This document shows, in pieces, positions 5,406-12,019 of a DNA stretch of 15,041 nucleotides. A model generated the notes under the pieces. It did no database searches and was not told where the DNA came from. It saw only the letters and a list, made by a program, of their open reading frames with translations. The DNA is taken from assembly GCA_947479185.1 (NCBI GenBank), contig CANJYY010000022.1, positions 1-15,041 on the forward strand. The letters run 5' to 3'. Every line of letters begins with the position of its first letter. Position 1 is the stretch's first letter. The stretch is from Caulobacteraceae bacterium (lineage in GTDB: Bacteria; Pseudomonadota; Alphaproteobacteria; Caulobacterales; Caulobacteraceae). The position numbers and the translations under genes are program-made.

Positions 5406-7007
5406 TTAGCTCACCGCCTTGCGCGTCGCCGCATAGGGATCGCTGACCACGCGGCTTTCGAGGTTGAACATCATCACCTGGCGTTTGGCGGCGTCGTAGG
5501 CCGGCCAGTAGGGCAGGAGCGGGGTGTTGGGATTGCCGGTGCGGGCGAAGCCGACCCAGGCCGCGCTCATCTGCTTGGCCAGCACCTGCGGCGCGGGGCC
5601 GTCGCCGACCAGCACCCGGGCCTTGTCGACATTGTCGAAGGCCAGCGGGATCTCCAGCGTGTGCGGGCTGCGGAACGGACCGACCGGCGTCTCCCACTCC
5701 AGCAGGTACATCCAGGCCTTGGCGCCGCCCTGGGCGGCCTTGCGCTCTGCGATGAGCACCGAGCCGGCGAACATCCGGCCGTAGGTGGTCAGATGGCAGG
5801 CCAGATAGGTCGGCGAGTCGTTCGGGAAGTCCTTGCGCAGCGCCGCCAGCACCGCCGGCGCCTTGGCGCCATGGATCGCCGCGGCCATCTTCTCCAGTCC
5901 GGCGTCATCCAGCCGTCCGAACCAGGGCGCCGAGGCCATGAACAGGGTCATCTCGTCCTTGTTGATGCCGATCATCACCGGGACATTCAGCGCCGTTGCG
6001 GGCGCGGCCGGGTCCCAGGGATTGATCGGCAGGATGTCGCCATCGGCCACCGGCGAGAAGCCGGCACGCTCAAACCCCGCGCCGGGCTGTTTGGCTTCGG
6101 CGGCGGCGGCTGCGGCCACCAGCCGATCAGCAGGGACCGCGCGCAGCGCCGTCACGTCGCCGTTGGCGAGGCCGAGCTCGGCATACAGGGCCGCCGTCAG
6201 GGCCGCGGCGCGGTCCTTCGGCACGGCCTTCACGCCGGGGCCGCTCTGGATGATGGCGCGATGGAACAGGCCCTGGGCCTTGGGCATGGCCAGCAGGTAG
6301 CTGACCTTCGCCCCGCCGCCGGACTCGCCGAAGATGGTCACGTTGCAGGGGTCGCCGCCGAACAGATAGATGTTGTCCCGCACCCATTCGAGCGCGGCGA
6401 CGATGTCCAGCATGCCGGCGTTGCCGGAGCCGCGGACGCCGTCGATGTCGGCGTAGCCGAACACATTGAGGCGGTGGTTCAGGGTCACCACGACCACGTC
6501 CTGGGTCGCCAGGTTTGTCCCGTCGTAGATCGGCCAGGCGCCCGAGCCGTAGGCGAACCCGCCGCCGTGCAGCCAGACCATCACCGGCCGGCCGGTCTCC
6601 GGCTGCTTCGCGGTGGTCCAGACGTTGAGATAGAGGCAGTCCTCGCTCTGGGCGGCGACCTCGGCCGCCGTCGGGAAGATGGTCTGCAACGCCTTGCCGA
6701 GCTCGGAGGTCGGATTGGCCGACGACGGCGAGGGGTTCTGGATCGCCGGCGGGCCGAACTTCGTCCAGTCGTGACGCCCGGTCGGCGTGGGCAGGCGCTG
6801 GGGCGGCGCGAAGCGCAGGGGCCCGACGGGCGGCTTTGCGTAGGGCACGCCCTTGTAGGCGGTGACGCCCGTGCCGCAGTCGACGCCCTTGAACCCGGCC
6901 GTTGTCGAGGCGTTGGCCACCTGGGCGAGGGCGGGCTCGGCCAGGGCCGCCGCCGACAGGCCCAGTCCCAGCAGGCCCCGTCTGGAGATGTCGATCGTCT
7001 CGCTCAT
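5406..7007 (-). CDS. type-B carboxylesterase/lipase with Tat signal
   Basis: A 533-residue alpha/beta-hydrolase of the carboxylesterase type B family that cleaves carboxylic esters; the substrate is unknown. A Tat signal peptide is visible (SRRGLLGLGLSAAALAEPALA, residues 8-28), so the enzyme is exported folded to the periplasm. Motifs: SEDCLYLNVW (121-130), oxyanion hole HGGG (147-150), nucleophile elbow FGESGGG with Ser229, likely acid D351/E352 in GINKDEM, and His449 in SPHTLEIPLAFDN. C44 and C124 match the usual first disulfide. Length is normal for bacterial members. ATG 7007 is chosen because GGGAG lies about 8 bases upstream and the Tat motif follows; an upstream extension to 7139 is arginine-rich and would mask the signal. 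It is divergent from an alcohol dehydrogenase, suggesting ester cleavage followed by alcohol oxidation (inference). Confidence 0.94.
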   Translation of the reverse strand: MSETIDISRRGLLGLGLSAAALAEPALAQVANASTTAGFKGVDCGTGVTAYKGVPYAKPPVGPLRFAPPQRLPTPTGRHDWTKFGPPAIQNPSPSSANPTSELGKALQTIFPTAAEVAAQSEDCLYLNVWTTAKQPETGRPVMVWLHGGGFAYGSGAWPIYDGTNLATQDVVVVTLNHRLNVFGYADIDGVRGSGNAGMLDIVAALEWVRDNIYLFGGDPCNVTIFGESGGGAKVSYLLAMPKAQGLFHRAIIQSGPGVKAVPKDRAAALTAALYAELGLANGDVTALRAVPADRLVAAAAAAEAKQPGAGFERAGFSPVADGDILPINPWDPAAPATALNVPVMIGINKDEMTLFMASAPWFGRLDDAGLEKMAAAIHGAKAPAVLAALRKDFPNDSPTYLACHLTTYGRMFAGSVLIAERKAAQGGAKAWMYLLEWETPVGPFRSPHTLEIPLAFDNVDKARVLVGDGPAPQVLAKQMSAAWVGFARTGNPNTPLLPYWPAYDAAKRQVMMFNLESRVVSDPYAATRKAVS

Positions 7008-7153
7008 GGCCTGGCTCCCGTTCTCTCGAAACATCGGTATCCCAAGCGTCCCGATCCGTCGAGATTCTTGCCCGCTTCCTGCGCGGCAGGCCTTTCGCTC
7101 ACAGGGTGAACGGCGATAACGTCCGGTCAACCAGTTCAAGGGGAGAGACGTCG

Positions 7154-8227
7154 ATGAAGGCAGCCGTGCTGCGCGAAGTGGGCAAGCCGCTTCAGATCGA
7201 AAACGTGACGATCAACAAGCCGGGCCCGCACGAGGTGCTGATCCGCACCAAGGCCGCCGGCGTCTGTCACTCCGACCTGCATTTCGTCGAAGGCTCCTAT
7301 CCGCACCCGCTTCCGGCCGTGCTGGGTCACGAGAGCGCCGGCATCGTCGAGTCCGTCGGCAGCGAAGTGCGCACGGTCAAGGTCGGCGATCACGTGATCA
7401 CCTGTCTGTCGGCCTTCTGCGGCCACTGCAATCACTGCGTCACCGGCCACATGGCCCGCTGCGTCAGCGGCGACGTGCGCCGCGCCAAGGACGATGAGCC
7501 GCGCCTCGGCAACGGTCTGAACCAGTTCCTGAACCTGTCGTCGTTCGCCGAGCAGATGCTGATCCACGAGCACGCCTGCGTCGCGATCCGCAAGGACATG
7601 CCGTTTGACCGGGCGGCCCTGATCGGCTGTTCGGTGACCACCGGCGTCGGCGCTGTGGTCCAGACCTCCAGCGTGCGCGCGGGCGAGACCGTCGCGGTCA
7701 TCGGCTGCGGCGGCGTGGGCCTGGCCGCGGTCAACGGCGCGGCCATCGCCGGCGCGGGCCGGATCATCGCCATCGACATGCACCCCTCGAAGCTCGCCCT
7801 GGCCACGGCCTTCGGCGCGACCGACGTGATCGACGCCAGCCAGGTGGATCCGGTCAAGGCGGTGATCGAGATGACCAAGGGCGGCGTGCAGCACAGCTTC
7901 GAGGCCATCGGCCTGAAGAAGACCACCGAGCAGGCCTTCAAGATGCTGGCCCGCGGCGGCACGGCCAACGTCATCGGCATGATCCCGGTCGGCACGATGA
8001 TCGAGCTGCACGGCGCCGACTTCCTCGGCGAGAAGCGTATCCAGGGCTCGCTGATGGGCTCCAACCGCTTCCCCGTCGACATGCCGCGCCTGGTGGACTT
8101 CTACATGTCGGGCAAGCTGAAGCTGGACGAGATGATCGGCCAGCGGATCAAGCTGGAAGACGTCAACGAGGCGTTCGAAGAGCTGAAGCGCGGCGAACTG
8201 GCCCGCTCGGTCATCGTCTTCGACTAG
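7154..8227 (+). CDS. zinc-dependent alcohol dehydrogenase (MDR family)
   Basis: A 357-residue medium-chain dehydrogenase that oxidises an alcohol with NAD(+) in the cytosol. Catalytic zinc ligands are C38 (GVCHSD), H59 with E60 (GHESAG) and C159 (IGCSVTTG). The four structural-zinc cysteines C89, C92, C95 and C103 are all present (FCGHCNHC). The Rossmann motif is GCGGVG (184-189), and D208 at the end of strand 2 (IIAIDM) indicates NAD rather than NADP. The sequence pattern, with LNQFLNLSSFAEQ and the GCSVTTG block, resembles the class III-like/NDMA-type alcohol dehydrogenases, but the substrate is not readable. ATG 7154 has AAGGGGAGA 6-10 bases upstream. The upstream 146-base gap is shared with the divergent esterase. 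Its TAG overlaps the stop of the opposing regulator gene by three bases. Confidence 0.95.
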   Translation: MKAAVLREVGKPLQIENVTINKPGPHEVLIRTKAAGVCHSDLHFVEGSYPHPLPAVLGHESAGIVESVGSEVRTVKVGDHVITCLSAFCGHCNHCVTGHMARCVSGDVRRAKDDEPRLGNGLNQFLNLSSFAEQMLIHEHACVAIRKDMPFDRAALIGCSVTTGVGAVVQTSSVRAGETVAVIGCGGVGLAAVNGAAIAGAGRIIAIDMHPSKLALATAFGATDVIDASQVDPVKAVIEMTKGGVQHSFEAIGLKKTTEQAFKMLARGGTANVIGMIPVGTMIELHGADFLGEKRIQGSLMGSNRFPVDMPRLVDFYMSGKLKLDEMIGQRIKLEDVNEAFEELKRGELARSVIVFD

Positions 8228-8715
8228 GCCGGCGCGTAGTTGATCCGTTTCAGGGCGGTCGCCAGCCGGTTCACGCTGGCGAACGTCTCGCGGTAGGCGG
8301 CGACCATTTCCGGGGTCTCGAAGGCGTGGTCGGCGACAAGCACGCCGCGCCTTCCGTCCCGCACGCACAGCCCTTCGCCGACCAGCAGGTTCACGTACCG
8401 GCGGGTGGTTTCGTAGGGCACGCCGATGGAATGGGCGATCGCCATCACGCTGACCGGGCGGCGCTCGCCGCCGCCCGTGACCGGCGCCGACTCGCTGTTG
8501 GCGACGGCGATAGCGGTAAAGATGATGCCCCTCAGCAGGTCGCCGCCGTGGGCCCTCGCGACGATCTCGATCCCCCGCACAAAGAACTCCCCGGCGAGTC
8601 GGGCGGCGATGGCCACGTCATCGGTGGAGGCGGTCTCGTCCCGGTCGGACGTTGGCTTTCTGTTGCCGGCGCCCGGCGTCACGACGGGAACGACTGTGGA
8701 CTGGACGTTACCCAT
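8224..8715 (-). CDS. winged helix-turn-helix regulator, paralogue 1
   Basis: A 163-residue probable DNA-binding protein. After a disordered N-terminus (1-33) comes a helical segment with HGGDLLRGIIFTAI (57-69), then a winged HTH at about 85-128: RRPVSV, MAIAHSIGVPYETTRRYVN (recognition helix at PYETTRRYVN) and a wing GLCVRDGRRGVLV. A C-terminal helix (138-157) may dimerise. It resembles IclR/MarR-like winged HTHs in layout, but I cannot name the family. The gene at 9081 is a clear paralogue: 13/17 identical in the GGD block and 21/35 in the HTH. Start: ATG 8715 has GAGGGAG 12 bases upstream, while ATG 8736 would add seven residues and has no clear ribosome binding site; both are possible. It converges on the alcohol dehydrogenase with overlapping stops. 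Confidence 0.83.
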   Translation of the reverse strand: MGNVQSTVVPVVTPGAGNRKPTSDRDETASTDDVAIAARLAGEFFVRGIEIVARAHGGDLLRGIIFTAIAVANSESAPVTGGGERRPVSVMAIAHSIGVPYETTRRYVNLLVGEGLCVRDGRRGVLVADHAFETPEMVAAYRETFASVNRLATALKRINYAPA

Positions 8716-8904
8716 TGTGGGTGATCGCTCCCTCATCTAGGTCAGCCGGAGATCTATCTTCAGCAACGGGCAGGTCACGAAAGGGGGCGGGGGAGGCGGC
8801 GCCCTTCTGGTCCACATGGGCGCTGGAGCGCCGACAGAAGGAGGTCTGCCTGGGCAAGGTGTCGTCCCCTGGCGCGGACAGGCGGGACCGCCGCGATCAG
8901 CGAT

Positions 8905-9075
8905 TAGAGGGTTCAACCTCGACGGAAGGCAAGCGGCGATGCTGTTGAGGCCGTCGATGGCGGTTCAATGCGCGACCCGCGGGCAGGGTCGCAAACGGAC
9001 GGAGGCGGCCGCCTGCCCCCCGATAGGGCCGCCGACGGGCGCCTCCCGGCCTTCTCCGAGGTCGGGGGGCGTTTT
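8905..9075 (+). ncRNA. candidate structured small RNA ending at an intrinsic terminator
   Basis: Weak to moderate call. Stems in order: CGACGG (8919-8924 region) with CCGTCG (8951-8956); GCGACCC (8972-8978) with GGGTCGC (8986-8992), 7 bp perfect; the palindrome GGCGGCCGCC (about 9004-9013); and the terminator stem 9040-9071 with T-run 9072-9075. No + strand gene ends before this terminator, so the simplest reading is a short transcript that starts inside the spacer. The 5' end is a guess because no promoter could be assigned. It does not resemble 4.5S, 6S, tmRNA or RNase P RNA. High GC makes chance stems common. Confidence 0.3.
9040..9075 (+). terminator. Rho-independent terminator on the + strand, without an obvious upstream gene
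   Basis: CGCCTCCCGGCC (9040-9051) pairs with GGTCGGGGGGCG (9060-9071) along 12 positions, two of them G-U, around an 8-base loop, followed by TTTT (9072-9075). The two G-U pairs become A-C mismatches on the - strand and no T-run exists there, so the structure works as a + strand element. It lies 6 bases beyond the stop codon of the - strand regulator at 9081, and may partly serve that gene too. Confidence 0.6.
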
Positions 9076-9080
9076 CCGGT

Positions 9081-9542
9081 CTAGGAGACGAACTCGACGC
9101 CGCCTTCGCGCAGGTCCGTGACCAGGCGGCGCAGGTTTTCGAAGTTGCGGCGCAGGGCCATGGACATCTGGTCCCGGGCGATGACGGACGCCGGGACGAT
9201 GATCCCGGTCTCCGTGCGCACGCAGAAGCCGCTGGCGATCAGGGCGTTCACGTGACGGCGCGTGGTCTCGTAGGGAATGTCCAGTTCGAGGGCCAGGGCA
9301 TGCACGCTGATCGGCCGTCGCAGGTCGTCCGGCACGTTGTCCGACGCCTCTGAGTAGGACTGCCCGACGACATCACCCGGACGGATGTGGCGGACGTTGG
9401 CATCCACGATCGCGGTGAAGATGACCCCCCGCAGGATGTCGCCGCCGACGACCCGGGACATGAGGTCAACCGAATGCAGCATGAAGCTCGTCGCGGCGCG
9501 AAGGGCCAGGCGGTCGCGGCGCTTGTCTGTCCGGGTGGGCAT
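9081..9542 (-). CDS. winged helix-turn-helix regulator, paralogue 2
   Basis: A 153-residue probable DNA-binding protein with the same plan as the gene at 8224-8715. A helical segment with VGGDILRGVIFTAI (32-45) is followed by a 25-residue acidic loop (versus 11 in paralogue 1), then the winged HTH: RRPISV (75-80), HALALELDIPYETTRRHVN (81-99) and wing GFCVRTETGIIVP (105-117). A C-terminal helix with FENLRRLVTDLREGG follows. It keeps the PYETTRR.VN recognition-helix residues, so both paralogues may read similar operators. Start: ATG 9542 has GAGGA 6 bases upstream; ATG 9548 would abut that ribosome binding site directly and is less likely. Same strand as paralogue 1 and upstream of it, separated by 365 bases. 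It lies downstream of ispG. Target genes unknown. Confidence 0.84.
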   Translation of the reverse strand: MPTRTDKRRDRLALRAATSFMLHSVDLMSRVVGGDILRGVIFTAIVDANVRHIRPGDVVGQSYSEASDNVPDDLRRPISVHALALELDIPYETTRRHVNALIASGFCVRTETGIIVPASVIARDQMSMALRRNFENLRRLVTDLREGGVEFVS

Positions 9543-9652
9543 GTTCATTCCTCGATCCGACTCGGTGACTTGCGAGTAACCAGAATGAAGAGTTTTGCAG
9601 GCAGCCCCTTGTAAATCAAAGGGCGCCTTTACCCGATTTGGGGTTCCTGGAC

Positions 9653-9669
9653 CGCGACCAACCGTCGCG
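9653..9669 (-). terminator. small hairpin after ispG
   Basis: CGCGAC (9653-9658) pairs with GTCGCG (9664-9669) around the loop CAACC, starting 4 bases beyond the ispG stop on the - strand. A further imperfect stem follows at about 9604-9624 (GCCCTTT with AAGGGGC, one G-U). Neither has a good T-run, so termination is likely inefficient or Rho-assisted. The same 131-base gap must hold the promoter of the regulator starting at 9542. Confidence 0.4.
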
Positions 9670-9673
9670 TGGG

Positions 9674-10816
9674 CTACTCGGCGGCCTTGAGGTCCGCGGC
9701 GGCCTGGGCGTCGATCTGCGCCGCGCGCGCCTCGACGAGTTCAACGATGTGGTCGACCATCCGCTCGTTGTCCATCTTGTGGTCTGGCTTGCCGGCCATG
9801 TAGACCATGCCCGCGCCCTTGCCGCCGCCGGTGAAGCCGAGGTCGGTCATCAGCGCCTCGCCGGGGCCGTTGACCACGCAGCCGATAATCGACAGCGACA
9901 GCGGCGTGGAGATGTGCGCCAGCCGCGCCTCCAGCGCCTCGACCGTCTTGATCACGTTGAAGCCCTGCCGCGCGCAGGACGGGCAAGCGATAATGTTGAC
10001 GCCCCGGTGGCGCAGGCCAAGCGACTTGAGCAGGTCGAAGCCGACCTTGATCTCCTCGACCGGGTCAGCGGCCAGGCTGACGCGGATGGTGTCGCCGATG
10101 CCGGCCCACAGCAGGTTGCCCATGCCGATGGCCGACTTGACCGTGCCGGTGCGCAGGGCGCCGGCCTCGGTGATGCCCAGGTGCAGCGGGCAGTCGATGG
10201 CCTCGGACAGCTGCTGATAGGCGGCCACGGTCATGAAGATGTCCGAGGCCTTCACGCTGATCTTGAACTCGTGGAAGTCGTGATCCTGCAGGATGCGGGC
10301 GTGGCTCAGCGCGCTTTCGACCATCGCGTCGGGGCAGGGCTCGCCGTACTTCTCCAGCAGGTCGCGTTCCAGCGAGCCGGCGTTGACGCCGATGCGCATC
10401 GAACAGCCGTGGTCGCGGGCGGCCTGGATGACATCGCGGACGCGGTCGGGGCTGCCGATGTTGCCGGGATTGATGCGCAGGCATGCCGCGCCGGCCTTGG
10501 CCGCCTCGATGCCGCGCTTGTAGTGGAAGTGGATGTCCGCGACGATCGGGACGTTCGAGGCCTTCACGATCGTCGAGAGGGCCGCGGTCGACTCGACGTC
10601 CGGGCAGGAGACGCGGACGATGTCGGCGCCAGCCTCTTCAAGTTGACGGACCTGGTCGATGGTCGCCGCCGCATCCGCGGTCAGCGTGTTGGTCATCGAC
10701 TGGACGGTGATCGGCGCATCGCCGCCGACCGGCACGGACCCGACATGGATCTGGCGGGACTTGCGACGCTCGATATGGCGCCAGGGGCGGACTTGGGTGT
10801 GATCGTCGTGGCTCAT
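9674..10816 (-). CDS. ispG: 4-hydroxy-3-methylbut-2-enyl-diphosphate synthase IspG (GcpE)
   Basis: A 380-residue enzyme of the MEP isoprenoid pathway that converts MEcPP to HMBPP in the cytosol, using a [4Fe-4S] cluster and reduced flavodoxin/ferredoxin. The N-terminal TIM barrel shows [16 protein letters not shown] (17-32), [10 protein letters not shown] (35-44), VRVSCPD (68-73), ADIHFHY (93-99) and LRINPGNIG (113-121). The C-terminal cluster domain has ACPSCAR (C278, C281), GCVVNGPGE (C313, E320) and GGGKG (330-334). The spacing C-x2-C-x31-C-x6-E equals that of the E. coli enzyme, and the short form without the plant insert is usual for proteobacteria. ATG 10816 has no clear Shine-Dalgarno but begins the conserved [13 protein letters not shown] start. 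It lies 57 bases after rodZ on the same strand, as in E. coli. Confidence 0.98.
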   Translation of the reverse strand: MSHDDHTQVRPWRHIERRKSRQIHVGSVPVGGDAPITVQSMTNTLTADAAATIDQVRQLEEAGADIVRVSCPDVESTAALSTIVKASNVPIVADIHFHYKRGIEAAKAGAACLRINPGNIGSPDRVRDVIQAARDHGCSMRIGVNAGSLERDLLEKYGEPCPDAMVESALSHARILQDHDFHEFKISVKASDIFMTVAAYQQLSEAIDCPLHLGITEAGALRTGTVKSAIGMGNLLWAGIGDTIRVSLAADPVEEIKVGFDLLKSLGLRHRGVNIIACPSCARQGFNVIKTVEALEARLAHISTPLSLSIIGCVVNGPGEALMTDLGFTGGGKGAGMVYMAGKPDHKMDNERMVDHIVELVEARAAQIDAQAAADLKAAE

Positions 10817-10873
10817 GAGACGCTCAAGGTAAGCCCGTGCGCCGCGTTTCCCAAGCCCGTCACGAAATCTTCG

Positions 10874-11827
10874 TCACCCGACGAGGGATGAGATCGTGGC
10901 GGTCGGCGCGGTCATGGCCCCCCGGAGCTTGCCGGCGACATAGACATCCATCGCCGTCGGATCGCCGACCTCCACCGCCACGCCCTTGTTGTTGGGTGCG
11001 CGGTAGGCCTCGCCGGCCGACAGCGAGCGGGCGAAATAGACCGAACCGTCCGCGCCCCGCACGATCAGGGTGGTGGCCCGGCGGGCCTGGAAGGTCACGG
11101 TCGAGGCGTTGGCGTCGGCGCCGTGAATAGCGCCCCGGGCGATGAACGGCGTGCCCGGCGAGACGACCGGTCCGGCGTTGGCCGCGGCGACCGCTTCGGC
11201 GTCCTTGCGGATCTTCTGGGCGGCGGCCGCGGCGTCGGCGGATCCGTCAGCGGCGGCGGCGGCCTCGAGGCCGGGCGTCTTGTAGACCTCGGGCGTCGAA
11301 GCTTCGACCGGCGCTGGCAACGGCGCGCCGAGCGGCACGGTGCCTGACGGCGAGACCGGTGCTGCGCCGGCCACGCTTTCGGGCGCGGTCGGCGGCGGCG
11401 GGGCGTCTTCGCTGATGGCCCGCTGGGCGATGTTCCACAGCACGATGGCGGCGACGATCAGCACGCCGCTCGCGATGATCATGCCCATGCGGGGGTCACG
11501 CTCGCGGCGAACGCCGACCGGCGCGCGCAGCGGCTCGTCGGGATCGGGCGAGGACTCCTTGAAGCGGTTCACCGCGTCTTCGGGGTCAAGGTCGAGATGT
11601 TTGGCGTAGGCCTTGATGTAGCCCAGCGTGAACGGCCGCGACGGCAGTTCGTCCAGCCGCATGTCCTCGACAGCGGCCAGATAGGTGCGGCGGATTCGGG
11701 TGGCGTCCGAGACGTCCTGCAGCGACAGGCCGCGGAATTCGCGCGCCGCCTTCAGCGCCGCGCCGATGTCGGGTCCGTAGTACAGCGAGGGCTCCTCGGT
11801 CGGACCGTACTGGTCTGCCGAATCCAT
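10874..11827 (-). CDS. rodZ: RodZ-like cytoskeletal membrane protein (HTH_25 + DUF4115)
   Basis: A 317-residue bitopic inner-membrane protein. An N-terminal HTH domain lies at about 20-90 (IGAALKAAREFRGLSLQDVS, then TRIRRTYLAAVEDMRLDELP and FTLGYIKAYAKHLDLDPED), the region that binds MreB in E. coli RodZ. A basic stretch RRERDPR precedes one transmembrane helix (114-133). A long Pro/Ala-rich periplasmic linker (140-225) follows, then a beta-rich DUF4115 domain (242-305: ATTLIVRGADGSVYFARSLS, LSAGEAYRAP, VGDPTAMDVYVAGK). Role: linking MreB to the elongation machinery and keeping rod shape. Start: ATG 11827 has CGGGGG just 2 bases upstream; a start at 11875 or 11923 would add 16-32 non-conserved residues and is less likely. 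The upstream position next to ispG matches the E. coli rodZ-ispG order. Confidence 0.9.
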   Translation of the reverse strand: MDSADQYGPTEEPSLYYGPDIGAALKAAREFRGLSLQDVSDATRIRRTYLAAVEDMRLDELPSRPFTLGYIKAYAKHLDLDPEDAVNRFKESSPDPDEPLRAPVGVRRERDPRMGMIIASGVLIVAAIVLWNIAQRAISEDAPPPPTAPESVAGAAPVSPSGTVPLGAPLPAPVEASTPEVYKTPGLEAAAAADGSADAAAAAQKIRKDAEAVAAANAGPVVSPGTPFIARGAIHGADANASTVTFQARRATTLIVRGADGSVYFARSLSAGEAYRAPNNKGVAVEVGDPTAMDVYVAGKLRGAMTAPTATISSLVG

Positions 11828-11962
11828 ATCCCCCGAACGAAACAGTTGCGTAACCCCGCCAGAATCGAGCGGCATGGCTACCGACGCCCCCACATACTCG
11901 CGCCACGCGGGAGCGCGGCGCACCGGTGTTCCCCTACGGAGGGAACTGTTAATGCACGGTCG

Positions 11963-11991
11963 TGAGTAGCAAAATAACGTCCGGAATTCAA
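11963..11991 (-). promoter_or_regulatory. possible rodZ promoter
   Basis: On the - strand, TTGAAT (11991-11986) and TACTCA (11968-11963) are separated by 17 bases. In Caulobacter terms this is TTGAATT-N14-GCTACTC, close to the TTGAC/GCTA housekeeping pattern. Transcription from about 11956 would give a leader of roughly 130 bases carrying a 6-bp hairpin (11928-11933 with 11941-11946). The match is partial; no experimental support. Confidence 0.4.
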
Positions 11992-12019
11992 TGCGCTAAT
12001 CCGTCGCTGGGGTTAACCG

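Larger units (their letters stand above)
8716..9080. other. 365-base gene-poor spacer between the two regulator genes
   Basis: No convincing protein gene on either strand. It must hold the - strand promoter of the regulator starting at 8715, but no clear -35/-10 can be picked. On the + strand there is a perfect AAGGAGGT (8838-8845) followed 13 bases later by GTG 8859, opening a 29-codon frame to 8948 rich in Arg/Asp/Ser; the spacing is long and coding is doubtful. From about 8905 on, several stems lead to a + strand terminator at 9040-9075, listed separately. Confidence 0.6.

Noticed and set aside
5340..7109. Open frame of 589 codons on the + strand
   Set aside because: Antisense shadow of the carboxylesterase; no motif, and low-complexity Arg/Gly/His composition.
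7136..8368. Open frame of 410 codons on the - strand
   Set aside because: Antisense to the alcohol dehydrogenase, whose zinc and NAD motifs are intact.
8716..9080. Known structural RNAs (4.5S, 6S, tmRNA, RNase P) or a riboswitch in the spacer
   Set aside because: None of the conserved cores of these RNAs is recognisable on either strand.
8816..9121. 101-codon + strand frame in the regulator spacer
   Set aside because: It runs through the terminator at 9040-9075 into the antisense of a regulator gene and has no clear ribosome binding site at its start.
9638..10891. Open frame of 417 codons on the + strand
   Set aside because: Antisense shadow of ispG, which is unambiguous on the other strand.
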